Origin: Pseudogymnoascus destructans
Taxonomy: Eukaryota; Ascomycota; Leotiomycetes; Thelebolales; Thelebolaceae
Length of the DNA: 64,000 nucleotides
NCBI RefSeq assembly: GCF_001641265.1
Contig: NW_020167522.1
Coordinates: forward strand, 1,426,001 to 1,490,000
Reading direction: 5' to 3'
This document shows, in pieces, positions 20,319-30,956 of this stretch. How positions within the stretch are numbered: the first letter of the stretch is position 1; each line of letters begins with the position of its first letter. The notes beneath the pieces were generated by a model. The model saw only the letters and a list, made by a program, of their open reading frames with translations. It did not search any database and was not told the DNA's origin. Position numbers and translations under genes: made by a program.

Positions 20319-22820
20319 ATGGATGACCCCTGGGGCTCGCCATGGGCAGATGAGGCGCCAGGGACAGCTACAAAATTAGATGAGGCGAGGCCGATGCCGA
20401 TTGTGATAGCTACGGAAAAGGAGCTCCCGTTCGACTCGGGGCCAAGATCGCCTTGGGATGATGATGAGGATGATGAACAGTGGTCGGCGAATCTTGATAA
20501 TGTAGTCCAGTCGCAGCGTACGTCGATAATACAGGGTGGGGGTGAGGGCTGGAGCTACCATCAGAGCAACGGACACGAGCCTCTTGGAGAGGATAAGGCG
20601 GCTGCGACGACGGTCGAATCGCCCTGGGTCCTGCACTCGCACGAGGCAGAAGAATCGCTCAAACAAAATCTACAAGGAAAAAGAGGGGAACAGAGTTTTG
20701 ACGACCCCTGGGCACAACCAGATGTTCAAACAGAAGGCGAGTTATCGCCGAATTTGACACAACAAGCTTTAGAACCAGCCAAAACCCTCGATGCGGGCTC
20801 ATACCACCCCCACGGGGAGCCTAGTGAGATTGGAGGTGACGTTTCTCCACAAGAAGAACGCCAGCTTGACTCGTCCGTCGTGGAGTCTCCACAACCCGAA
20901 ACATCTCCATCTCAAGATAGTAGCAAGAAAGCCCCCGTTATAGAATCACCCGGCCATGAAGAGTCCGATGCAGGGGATAACGTCTCTCAGCCTCTTTCCT
21001 CAGAGACCCCAGATAAGGATGCGCCCCAGTCTTCTCGGCCGTCCTTATCACTCTCGGAACATAGCCACCGCCATGAAACGACCAATGATTCTCTACATAC
21101 CTCACCTGATGGAGAATCACGGCCCATACCAGTTGAAACTAAGGACACTTCAAAGGTCAAGGAGTTAGTTCAGCTATTTGATGGCTTAGCTGTGGAATCT
21201 CCAAGCACCCCCGATGGTCGCAGCAATGAAGATTTGCCTTTAGCTTCATCAGAGCCGACGCTCGAAGAGCCTTGTCCCGCAGAAACGGAGGACGATTTTG
21301 GCGATTTTGAAGATGGCGTCTCCTTTGTCAGTGCTAGTGCAGGTTCTGACGAGCCGGAAGTGTCGACAGATGCTCCGACTTCAGTGCAGTCGTCGAAAAC
21401 TCCAGAAAAGCCTATTATTTCACGGCCAGAAGAGCGAAGGACTTTCGAACGCGGGTCGATAAAATTTGACATCGACAAGTCTATCGTGGATCAGCTCTAT
21501 TCGTATAAAGAGTCATTACCAGAGTCTACCAATTATGGGCCGTCAAATATTGACATCCCGATAACCGACTCAGTTTTAACCGTCGAGCAGCGAAAGGTGT
21601 GGTATCGAATCTCTCGATATGGGACAATGCGAAAACACAACTCTGGGGACGATGATGCCTATGTTAGAATGGGTTGGCAAGATTCCAAGGTTCGAGAAAA
21701 GACACTTGATATTGTACACAAATGGATGGAGGAGGGTCGCCTAGGTGCTGGCATGGCCCTTGGTGGAGGGAGGGTCGAGGATATGTTCAGCTGGGGTAAA
21801 CCCGGGCAAGCTCCAAATACCGAAGCCCTGCATATACCGCGCAAAGCGTCGCAATCGACCAAGGCAAGGCAACCAGCCTTGCATACTTCACCTCCCCGAC
21901 AGACTGCACCCGATGTTATGCCTGTCCACAATCGGCAGAAGAGTTCCATGGGCTCTATCAAGAGCATCGTAAGCTCACCAGTGGAACCGAGCCCGCGTTT
22001 CAGTTGGAGCACTGCGCAACCTGAATCTCCAGACCCAGCTACGGCCATTACCTCGGCATCCAGCGATTCTCACCCTAAAAGTTTCCGCCAGGACCCAGTT
22101 ATACCTCCTATTTCTAAGGCTTTTGAATCGCCCAGCCCAGTGCCCGTTCCTATAGAGCCATTGAAACCCAAAGCAGCTGCGCCGCACCCACCAGAGCAGC
22201 GGGCGGGAAACATTCCAAAGGCAAACGACGATGATGACGAATGGGGCGAAATGGTGGCATCCCCTACTACCTCAAACTTCCCAGTCATGTCTAGCTTTCC
22301 ATCCTCAAGTCAGGGCAATGCGCCGCCAAAGACTACACCAGACTTAAGCCATGTTGGTATGAGCAACAATCACGTCGGGAAACACTTCAGGAATGCCTCA
22401 CTCGGGAGCCAAGCCAGCGGGTTTACCCCTGCGAAACCGTTTGACATGGACGATTTCGTTCCAAAAGCATCGAATAGATCAAGTCTTGGGGATTTGTCCA
22501 AGTTAACGTCTGGCTCGGAAGATCCCTGGGCAAACGCAGACTTCTCATTCTTTGAGTCTCCAAGTACCGCGCCACCGGGTGTACCAGCATCCAAGCCGTT
22601 GTCGCATACCTCTAAGCCATCTTCATTTGCATCGAAACCCATTCCTGTGGCACCGAAGGCTACACCAGCATTGAAGAGTACGGAGTCGGCCAAAGCCACC
22701 TCGCCACAGATTCCATCTGAACCACCTGTCGGCCAGAAGTCCAGGGTGGAATTAGAGCAGGATCAGATCGTCAGGGACATTATTAACGGTCTACCGGACC
22801 TTTCATACATGCTTCGTTAA
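20319..22820 (+). CDS. Long disordered protein with DFGDF adaptor-ear motif, function unknown
   Basis: A single exon of 833 residues from ATG 20319 (MDDPWGSPWADEAPG). Most of it is acidic and Ser/Pro-rich, with repeated DPW/SPW motifs (DDPWGSPW, ESPWVL, DDPWAQP, EDPWAN). It contains DDFGDFEDG near residue 330, the type of short motif known to bind clathrin adaptor gamma-ear domains. One folded block (about 380-490) reads IKFDIDKSIVDQLYSYKES.., KVWYRISRYGTMRKHNSGDDD, VRMGWQ, VHKWMEEGRLGAGMALGGG. The C-terminus (VRDIINGLPDLSYMLR) looks like a conserved helix. A role in clathrin/AP-1 traffic is only suggested by the motif. The frame is intact with normal codon use. Confidence 0.85.
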   Translation: MDDPWGSPWADEAPGTATKLDEARPMPIVIATEKELPFDSGPRSPWDDDEDDEQWSANLDNVVQSQRTSIIQGGGEGWSYHQSNGHEPLGEDKAAATTVESPWVLHSHEAEESLKQNLQGKRGEQSFDDPWAQPDVQTEGELSPNLTQQALEPAKTLDAGSYHPHGEPSEIGGDVSPQEERQLDSSVVESPQPETSPSQDSSKKAPVIESPGHEESDAGDNVSQPLSSETPDKDAPQSSRPSLSLSEHSHRHETTNDSLHTSPDGESRPIPVETKDTSKVKELVQLFDGLAVESPSTPDGRSNEDLPLASSEPTLEEPCPAETEDDFGDFEDGVSFVSASAGSDEPEVSTDAPTSVQSSKTPEKPIISRPEERRTFERGSIKFDIDKSIVDQLYSYKESLPESTNYGPSNIDIPITDSVLTVEQRKVWYRISRYGTMRKHNSGDDDAYVRMGWQDSKVREKTLDIVHKWMEEGRLGAGMALGGGRVEDMFSWGKPGQAPNTEALHIPRKASQSTKARQPALHTSPPRQTAPDVMPVHNRQKSSMGSIKSIVSSPVEPSPRFSWSTAQPESPDPATAITSASSDSHPKSFRQDPVIPPISKAFESPSPVPVPIEPLKPKAAAPHPPEQRAGNIPKANDDDDEWGEMVASPTTSNFPVMSSFPSSSQGNAPPKTTPDLSHVGMSNNHVGKHFRNASLGSQASGFTPAKPFDMDDFVPKASNRSSLGDLSKLTSGSEDPWANADFSFFESPSTAPPGVPASKPLSHTSKPSSFASKPIPVAPKATPALKSTESAKATSPQIPSEPPVGQKSRVELEQDQIVRDIINGLPDLSYMLR

Positions 22821-23198
22821 TGTGGTTGAACGTAATAAGTGTAAAAGTGGAGCCAATGGAGGACCTATACCAGTAGGTTTGACGCCCGGGTTATTTGTAC
22901 TGGCCAACGGGGATATATGGCGTTTCAAATGAACATATGTAATATACCACCAAACCAATCTACATAAATTGAATATAACAAATAACAAACTATACATACT
23001 TACACTGCAGTCTCCGCGTTCCTCCCATCATAAACCAACAATCCCGGCCCTGGATCCATCCCGATAAGCAGCCCCAAACCCACCACAAAAAAACCCCACT
23101 AGCAACCCCGCGAAACCTCCCGCCAGCAACTTTCCGACCTCCCTTTCCCCAATCCTCCCTCTTTAAACAAATACACACCCACCCAACATACATACGCA

Positions 23199-23921
23199 AT
23201 GGCGCCCACCCTCTCCGAAGACGATACCGATGACCTGATCTATTTTGCGCGCGCGGGCGAGCTGGCGGATTTCCGCGAGCAGCTCGAGGCGCTGTGTAAG
23301 CGCGAGGGGTGTGCGGTTGAGGAGATTCTGGCGGCGGTGGCTGTGGATGGGGAGTCGGGGAATGGAGTGTTGCATATGGCGGCTGCAAATGGACATAGTG
23401 GTTAGTTTTCCTCCCTACTCTTGGTCTCCCCCCTCCTTCAACGGGATTTCTGGTGTGGCTGGAAGGGGGATGGTGGATGAATGGAGGGATCAAGGATGAG
23501 ATGAACACAGCTAACACCTCCCCCCACAGAAATACTCAAACACCTCCTCACCACCCTCCCCCCCTCCTCTGCCTCCCTCCCCACCCTCCTCAACACCCGC
23601 AACAGCGCCGGCAACACCCCCCTCCACTGGGCCGCACTAAACGGCCATCTCGCCGCGGTCCAGGTACTCGTCGAGGCCGGCGCGGACCCGTATATACAGA
23701 ATGGAGTCGGGCATGACGCGATCTACGAGGCGGAGGTGAATGATAGGAAGGAGGCGGTGGATTGGATGTTGAAGGAGGGGGGAGAGGGGTTGGAGGAGCT
23801 TGGGGAGGCGGCGGGGGGGGGGGATGAGGAGATGGGGGGGGAGGCGGAGGGGATGGAGGGGTTGAAGGAGGCGGTTGAGGGGTTGAGTGTTGGGAAGGGG
23901 AAGGAGAAGGAGGAGGTGTAG
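23199..23921 (+). CDS. YAR1: Ankyrin-repeat chaperone Yar1-like
   Basis: Exons 23199-23400 and 23530-23921 (129-bp intron) give 197 residues. The N-terminal helix (LSEDDTDDLIYFARAGELADF) is followed by ankyrin repeats GNGVLHMAAANGHSEILKHLL, NSAGNTPLHWAALNGHLAAVQVLVEAGADPYIQN and VGHDAIYEAEVNDRKEAVDWML. A Gly/Glu-rich acidic tail ends KGKEKEEV. Size, the small number of repeats and the acidic tail fit Yar1, the dedicated chaperone of Rps3 in 40S assembly. Other small ankyrin proteins cannot be fully excluded. The G-run (23813-23850) coding the tail is a likely length-variable site. Confidence 0.8.
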
Positions 23922-24444
23922 GGGGGGTGTGGGCTTGTGGGGGGAGAGGGGAGTTTATGGCGTTTAAAAAGAGCAGGCATTAGAGGCGACGGACGAGAAT
24001 TTACGTATATACAGCTCTATTATGGGCTTTTCGACGAGTTTTGCTGTCCTATCAGGTGAGCAGTTCACGGAGGTGCATGTGCTTTTTTCTAGGGCGAAGT
24101 GTCCGTCCATTTCAATACTCGACAAGGATCAAACTCCTCAAAACAACTTCAATTTTAAGCTATATGCCAGGAAGATTAGACAAAAAGCCAGGACAGCAAA
24201 GTACGGCAAAGTACAGCAAGTCAAGCAGAGCAAACATATCTTCGAGCACAAAAACAAAAAGCAGCAGCAACATACATTGCATCCCCAAGATCAAAGCCAG
24301 ATCAAAATCAAAAACATAAAACGCCCGCCTTGGTATACCCAAACCCCAACAACAAAACGCCAAACAATATATACCACCCACCCTCCATCCTAGTTCCGAA
24401 GGACGGAGGCCAGTATTATCCCAACCCGCAACAGACAGACACCT
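23922..24444. other. Convergent 3' region; no gene seen
   Basis: 523 bp between the 3' ends of YAR1 (plus) and the next minus-strand gene. Short frames here have no support. Confidence 0.5.
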
Positions 24445-25645
24445 TTACTCATCACCCCCAACACTCCCACTCTCCCACACCGACCACCCCTCCTCAGCCT
24501 TCTCAATAGGCTCCAGCAGCGCGGCCGACTGAGGCGCCAGCACCTCAGCCATAAGCTCCTCCGCAGCAGCGACAACATCCACCTCCTCCTCTGCAACCTT
24601 CCGTTCCACCACAGCACTAGAGCTGAACTCAAACTCCGGTGCGCTCAACGGCGACGGCCCCAACTCAACCAGATCATCAGCTTGGACGATAACCTCCCCA
24701 GCCGCATCCTCCGCATACAGATCCCCAATCGGGACCTCCCCCAACACCTGTCTATCGACCTCAATCTCGCTCTCCTCTCTCTTACGACGTCCAAGGCATG
24801 TCTTCCCCTCAACACCCTGAGCGGACACCTGCTGTGGACGAGGCGCAACTCCCTCATCTTCGGTGGGGGGAACGTTCTCCTTCCCCCTCCCCTCATCGCG
24901 GGGACGCTTCGCGCTCTCCTCGTCACTGCTGATATCCAGAGTGTATGTGCTGTGCTCCATGAGGTTCGTCAGCGTCTCCTCCTGCGTGTCCTCGTGGATC
25001 GCGAATTCCCAGCTCGGCTTGTAAGATGGTCTCGCCAGCGGCGGGAGTGTAGGGCGTGAGAGGGGGGTTGTGCTGCTGAGTGCTGTGGCGAGGGAGAATG
25101 GGAGGGACGAGGATGACGAGGATGAGAAGTTAGGCGGGTCGACGCGAGTGAACCCCGCGGAGCCAGTCTTGCGGCGGTTGAGAAGCCCGATGCGTTTCCG
25201 TGTCGGCGAGCGCCCGGCTGGGGTCGAGAGGGCGGGGTGCGGGGAGGAGGTGTGGATGCGGGCCGGGGATTTGGGGGTCAGGGTTGTGCGTGTGGTGGGC
25301 GAGGCGGGGGTGTATTCGAGATGGAATTTGGTGAGGATGAAGGCGGATGGTTTGGAGATCGAGGACTCGCTGCCTTTGGAGCGTTTGGTGGAGAGGGTGG
25401 GGTCGATGTTCTCGGCGTCGATGTCATCGTCGTAGGAGTTTGCCTTGCGTTTTGTGGACGAGGCGAGGGATTGGGGGAGGGCTTTTGGGTGTTAGACGCG
25501 GTGAAGGCAGAGTGGGCGTGGGGAGGAGGGAATTACCATTTTGGCGGTTCTTGAGGCTCGTGAGAGTCTGCAGACGCGAACTGTTGAGGGGAGCGAAGGG
25601 CTGGCGAACAGCACCGACGGCGGGTTGGTAGAGTGTAGAAGCCAT
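24445..25645 (-). CDS. Hypothetical protein with KEN box
   Basis: Exons 25645-25537 and 25481-24445 (55-bp intron with CTAAC branch) give 381 residues. The open frame is continuous from the splice site through the conserved block KPSWEFAIHEDTQEETLTNLMEHSTYTLDISSDEES and the KEN-type degron GRGKENVPP. An N-terminal motif VRQPFAPLNSSRLQTLTSLKNRQN, a bipartite-like basic segment RKRIGLLNRRK and an acidic helical C-terminus follow. I do not recognise a named family. The blocks look like a fungal conserved protein of cell-cycle type, a guess from the KEN box and nuclear-type basic segments only. Confidence 0.78.
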
Positions 25646-27472
25646 CACGAAGGATTGATTGACGAGGACGAACAAGTTCGATGGACAAGAGATTGTATGT
25701 GTGTTATTTGCTGTTTCTTGTCGTCAACAAACAATCCGAGTTATATCAATCCACGACCACAACACAAGAAGAATGAGTGTAATGATGAAGTGAGGAGAAA
25801 GAAGAAGCAAGAGTCGTAGGAGTTGGGGGGGGATTGGCACCTATTATTGCGGCCCCTCACACATTTCGTACCAAGGAAGGAAGAGAAGAGGGGGTATGTC
25901 TCGCGTCGGTTCTGCCTCACGGTCAAAACAGCGTCTTGGTGTCTGGTCTGGCTGATGTCTGGGTGGAAGAAATTAGCCCTCTTTCGCTCATCGTGTTGGA
26001 GGGATTGGAGAGTGAGCGTGTTCGACGCGTCCTTACCAATGAACTCGCGGCAGCTTACCCACCGATGAAGGCCGATGAACGCAGGGGAGTAATTCTCCTC
26101 ACACTCACAGGTAAAGTGGTCTCAGCCAGTAGACCTGGCTGTGCATCAGCGCCATTTAGGAGTCGGAGACTCCACGGCCGCTGAGTGGCTCGGTGCGTGG
26201 GGAAGGTGCTCGTTTGGTGCTAGGCGGTGTTTCTGTGGTGCAAGGCGGTCCTACGGCCGACGGAGCGACGCGTTATAGAGGACCAGATGGACCGAATTCA
26301 ATCAATCAACGCGACCACGGCGCGAAAGAGGTATAGATGGTATAGATATGCACGGAAATCCAGTATCCGTGGCCTTTGGGTACGCGATGAAACTGGAGTA
26401 TATGTACGAGTAAGAAGAACCAGGAGAGAGTTTTACTACGTGAGGTTGTCATTCAATCCCACTTCGACGCGGCGGCACGTCCTCACTCGTCCCCATCCTG
26501 TCTCAACACCACCACGACTCACTAAAATTACCAGATGAACAAAAACTGTTGGACTCCCCCTGACGCAAACGGCGAATGTGTTGGATCAATCTAAATTATC
26601 AATTCTCACTCTCAATCTTTCACCGAGAATTACAGTACGTACATAACCTCTTCTACCACGCACGCCAAATCCTCATCCTCATGCTCCTCGTGGCTGGCCG
26701 TCACACTCGCGACCCCCCCCTTTACCAATGCATCGGCGACCGAATCACGTCCTTAAACACGACATGTAAAGAATTCCGCGAGGATGTCGTGCCTGTTGGC
26801 TCGGCCATCTCTCTGCAGCAATGTATGTCGTGGCCGTTGGCTCCTCCGTCTCTCTGCAGCGCTGTATTCCTCCCTGACTCGCCCACCCGTTGTCGTGCAA
26901 CGGATTGGGATGGGGGGGGGAGATCGGTGTTTCAATGTGGGCGGCAGGATGGGTTTCAATAAAGGTACCCCCCGAGGATGGAGGATGGGATTCATCGGAC
27001 GGACAGTAGATTGCAGTAACTTGAGCGCGATGGCTATGGCATTGATTGACTCCCTCACCGTATATCATCCCCCTCACATCACCGGTCTGCACCAACAACG
27101 CCCTGCATCATAATCACGTCGCCACGCCCCCGACCGGCCGTGGTGAAGCACATACAGGGTTAGCACAAATAATCATAATAACCATGACTATTCAAATAGT
27201 CAAATATTACATAAGCATGATTATTCATTATTATAATTATGAGTTCTTGATAATCATGGATATTCATAATTATCACATGATGTTAGAATCACGTGGCCTA
27301 AGTAATTATCTAGTATTAGTAGAAAATGAAACCAAATATATATTAATCTATTTAAATGCTACTTAGAGTATTAATTTAGCTATAAATTCCTCTTCTAGAC
27401 AGTGTTGCCCGAGTACTACTCAGAGTACTACTCAGAGATCTTCACGTAGAGTACTGTTTTTTGGGCTCGAGT
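25646..27472. other. 1.8 kb gene-free stretch
   Basis: No supported coding sequence. 27160-27400 is strongly AT-rich with runs of ATAATTAT type. At 27411-27440 a GAGTACTACTCA unit is directly repeated. The right end is cut by a Y LTR fragment. Confidence 0.5.
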
Positions 27473-27545
27473 TGTAAGGACACAGGGCACCCAGCTCACA
27501 GTAATAGCATATGAGAGTGCGAGTCGGAGGCTAAACGGATGCTAT
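27473..27545 (-). repeat. Y LTR end fragment, broken at GCTAT
   Basis: 73 bp equal to the inverted end of the Y LTR (TGTAAGGACACAGGG on the plus strand). It stops at GCTAT where X copy 2 begins. It is the part missing from the Y fragment at 1330-1630. Confidence 0.85.
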
Positions 27546-28269
27546 TGTAATGGTGGGTGCACCAGATGTGAGAATCTAGCCACCCAAGGAAGGGATGATT
27601 TTACTAAGACAACACACTGTCTTAGGAAAAAGAGCCAAAGGGTCGTAGCTTAGACTATTCCACAACGCAGCAATCAGGTGTATGATATAGTGGAGTGGTT
27701 TAGACAAGTTATAACAAATGTTGAGTCTGAGAACTCAGGGATAAGTCAGAGGTTAGCACCTCACTGACTTTTCAGAAACAAGGAGTAACAAGATCAATGC
27801 TTGGAAGCTTGGAAAAGACGTGGAAGTATGTGATAGTCAATTTACTGTATTGTCTGCTTGCCTTTCTTAAGGAAAGCGCAATCCTATTTATGCTAAAGGA
27901 GTGTAGTTCTCTCATTTTCCATGACTTTCCATGACTAACCAGGCTTGGTAACTGTAGTCGACATAAGAGAATCCCATAGCACCATCTCCTAGGTTCCTAG
28001 CCTATAGGAAGTAAAAGGAGGTCCAAGGTCAGAGTACCCCTATAGACAAATTATGTCATAACTTAACCAATCTTGTGGGTAACTAAGGAGCGATGATGTG
28101 TAATGAATCATAGACGGTTGTAGAAGCTTTTGGAGCTATCGTTCATGTTCCTAGGCCTCTAGTGTGACAAGCCAAAATATGTATAGTGACTTGTAGGTTT
28201 GAGGAGGAGATTTCTAAGTTTGCTCTTGAGTTTGATAGCAAACTGAGTGCAACGAATGTCAGTATGACA
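27546..28269 (+). repeat. Solo LTR, family X, copy 2 (724 bp)
   Basis: Same ends as copy 1 (TGTAATGG..GTATGACA). It is shorter because it has only one of the GTAACTAAGGAG modules. Left flank GCTAT, right flank AGAGG, so no target duplication. Confidence 0.88.
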
Positions 28270-28273
28270 AGAG

Positions 28274-28335
28274 GCTACTGCCCCTCACCCTGCTTAATAT
28301 CCTATAAGATATTAAGCAGGGTGAGGGGCAGTAGC
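28274..28335. repeat. Perfect 28-bp hairpin with 6-bp loop
   Basis: Left arm 28274-28301 (GCTACTGCCCCTCACCC to AATATC), loop CTATAA, right arm 28308-28335 exactly complementary. It begins four bases after X copy 2. No U-run follows, so it is not a simple terminator. Confidence 0.92.
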
Positions 28336-28629
28336 GGGGGACCGTAGGAGACCACGGTCTGAGAATTTGGGACTAGACCAGACCATGGTCCAGTCTGGTT
28401 TAGGGGAACCGGTGGTCTAGGTTCCCCATGAGACATGATATATTACCATAGCTTTTAGCGCTGAAATTAATTTTTCCCTAGGCCTTTTGGATGCTCACAG
28501 GCGCATTTTTGTTATATTTGATAAGTCACTAAAATGTCGTCATAGGCTTCAACTGAGCAATTACTATCTCCTAGTATACTGTTATTAAACCAAGCTTCAT
28601 CATCACAACTCGGCTCCATTACTCCAAAC

Positions 28630-29410
28630 CAGAAGTGCTCTTGCACTTCCTTTATCTAGTTGCATATGCTAGGTGATCCAAATACAGTATATTTCAATGG
28701 TCAACAAGTGATTGTTTGGCGTTGTGGAATTTGCAAGAAGGAGTATCATGAGGCAGGTGGAACGAGAGGCCTAAAGAAGCACTTGTTAAAGTATCACTCT
28801 ATTACGGATCCAAAGGAAGAGACTAAGTTGCTTGCACAAACCATGTCAATTGCAGAGGCTTTTGAATGAGGTCAAGAGGCCTTGCTTTACACGAAGCATC
28901 GTAAGGTTCATAAGTCTTTTGAATATTGCAACTTTTCAACAGCTCTTTATACGATGGATTGCATGCTGTTCTCTTCCTCTACAAAGTCAGAAAGGCTAGA
29001 ATTCCAAGAGCTTCTTATGTTTCTAAACCTAGAAGCTAAGAGTGCACTTCTAGCTAATCATGAAACTGTGTGTAACTAGACTATGGAGTCCTTTCATGTA
29101 GAGAAATGTCAAGTACAACAAGCCGTTCATGGGGCTATTTCAAAGGTTCATTTCACAGTTGATTTATGGACGTCAACAAACTCCCTCACTCTACTTGGAA
29201 TAATAGCACATTACTTTGCTAAAGATGGTCAGCTTTAACAGTCAGTCTAGCACTATAAGAATCAGAAGGTTAGCATACAGGGACAAACCAATCACAGCTT
29301 ATTGTAAAAGTAATTGATGAGTTTGGTATTGCAAACAAAGTTGGGTATTTTATGATGGATAATGCAGAAAACAATGAGACAATGATGCATAGCCTTTCAG
29401 CTTGTTAGTA
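28630..29410 (+). pseudogene. hAT transposase N-terminal remnant
   Basis: Translation gives a BED-type zinc finger (VWRCGICKKEY..GLKKHLLKYH, with C-x2-C and H-x4-H), then FHVEKCQVQQAV, then VDLWTSTNSLTLLGIIAHYF, the hAT motif around the first catalytic Asp. At least two stops interrupt it (28867, 29077) and it ends near 29410 without the rest of the RNase H-like domain. Confidence 0.82.
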
Positions 29411-29581
29411 CTCTCTCCTATATTTATACTATTAATATTAACATTAGTATAGCTTTAGAGGATTGCCATATTCTATATAATACAAAGCAATACTGTCTTC
29501 GCGACAAAGAATTTCATAACGATGCTAGCAGTTGTGATTCCAATGGGGGCAGTCGGAGCAATGTATGCATTTGCTGCAAGA

Positions 29582-30458
29582 TTAATAATTGGCCATTGTA
29601 ACGACGCTCGCTCCGCTACCCACCTTCTCCAGCTTGGAAATCGCATCAAAATCGGGCACATACTGCATTTTGAAATTTGTCTCACGGCCAAGGCTGTGAA
29701 TACCTGTAATAACCATCTCCCAAAAGCTTTTCCTGTTGTGTCGAATTCTCCACTTGTCCAAGAATAAGAAGGACCTGAAAAGGTACCCAACGGTCATGAG
29801 AAGAACAACCTGCAGATATGCCTTTACATAGCCAAGGTAAGAGGCTTTGGGGATGGCCAGGGCATCGCAGAGCTCTTCTCCATTGTACATGCGCGATTGG
29901 GCGTGAAGAAAATCTTTCGAGGGGTAGTGCGGAGGTTGGTCTGTCAAAGAAGTGATGATGTTGTTCGCAAGGACCTTGCTGATCTCAGTCGGTTTAACAT
30001 CTGCCTCCAGGACACTATCGAAATAGGCCTTGGAAGTCACTGCTGTCTTGAACACATTAGTTGGAGTGCCCAGAAAGTAACCCACAAGACGCGATAGCTG
30101 GATGTAGTCTTCGATTTCCTGTTGCTTCAAGTAGATCCCCTGCGACGGCAGTGCAAGCCAGAGGGCCTGAGATGAATATGTTGCAATCGTGGCTATTGTC
30201 TCCTGGTTATTGATAGGTATGCCACAGCTTTCAACATCGTAGTATGATGGCCTAGTCTTGGCCATGCCGAGAATCCTGCTGCGAACAGAGGCGTGGAGAA
30301 GGCGCACACGCACGTAGTCGAGCCATCGCTGGCCACCTGGCTGGATGGATTCTAACGTCTTTGTGACATTCAACAGATGCTGAGTGGTTTCAAACCACCT
30401 GACAACAACGACTCCCCCCTCTCCATCACCTCCTCCATCACCGGGATCCTCTAGATAT
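29582..30458 (-). pseudogene. MpaB/rubber-oxygenase-type (DUF2236) fragment
   Basis: The minus-strand frame encodes DPGDGGGDGEGGVVVVRWFETTQHLL at its start, then WLDYVRVRLLHASVRSRI, GIPINNQETIATIATYSSQALWL, YIQLSRLVGYFLGTP, and a C-terminal hydrophobic segment. These match the ER-bound heme oxygenase family of MpaB, including conserved Arg/His (VRLLHASVR) and Asn/Gln (PINNQE) positions. The N-terminal third and any start codon are missing; upstream of about 30458 no continuing exon is convincing. It lies between two hAT remnants, so I call it a truncated copy. Confidence 0.8.
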
Positions 30459-30956
30459 GATAAGCCAACATCTTATGGAAACATGGATACTGATGTTGCT
30501 TACATTCGCTTCCAGCCAACTTTGGATAAACACTATACTATGGAGTCAGATGCTACATGATAAAATTGCGGGGTAATTCAAAGTATACTTGGATTGTCGT
30601 ATTGAACAATTGACACGAAATCCAGGAGTACGTTATGTGGGGTGACTAGGCTGCGCACTGGGTACTCACGAGTCGAGTAGTAGAATTTTTACTCACCCAG
30701 CTGAGTTACTCACTCATGTCCCGAGTATTGTTGAATGAGGATTACTCACTTGCTGAGTACCTAGTATGGGTCTTGGCAACTCAGTTACATCACGTGTTTG
30801 ATTAGCCATTACTTATGTTAAAAACGGGGCGCGACTTCATTGATCAAGACGCCATAACTCCATAACTCCATAACTCCATTCCCATATTGTTGGTGTCCTA
30901 TTCCACACTATAACCTTTGGCCTTTAGGTACCAGGTTACCAGAAGGTTGCCAGAAC
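30459..30956. other. No gene seen; short repeats
   Basis: Contains GAGTACTC-type repeats at 30660-30765 and three CCATAACT units near 30850-30877. At 30930-30956 lie two copies of the CCAGAAGGTT/CCAGAACTC type that belong to the intron motif of the neighbouring genes; this part may be a further intron or 3' UTR of the H3-like gene. Confidence 0.45.

Noticed and set aside
26227..26962. Two frames of 103 and 128 codons in the 25.6-27.5 kb region
   Set aside because: No motif, no consistent start context, and overlapping frames on both strands are equally long.
1330..27545. Gene island between two X LTRs as one giant retrotransposon
   Set aside because: The LTRs are solo-type, there is no priming site or polypurine tract for X, and the interior holds ordinary chromosomal genes.
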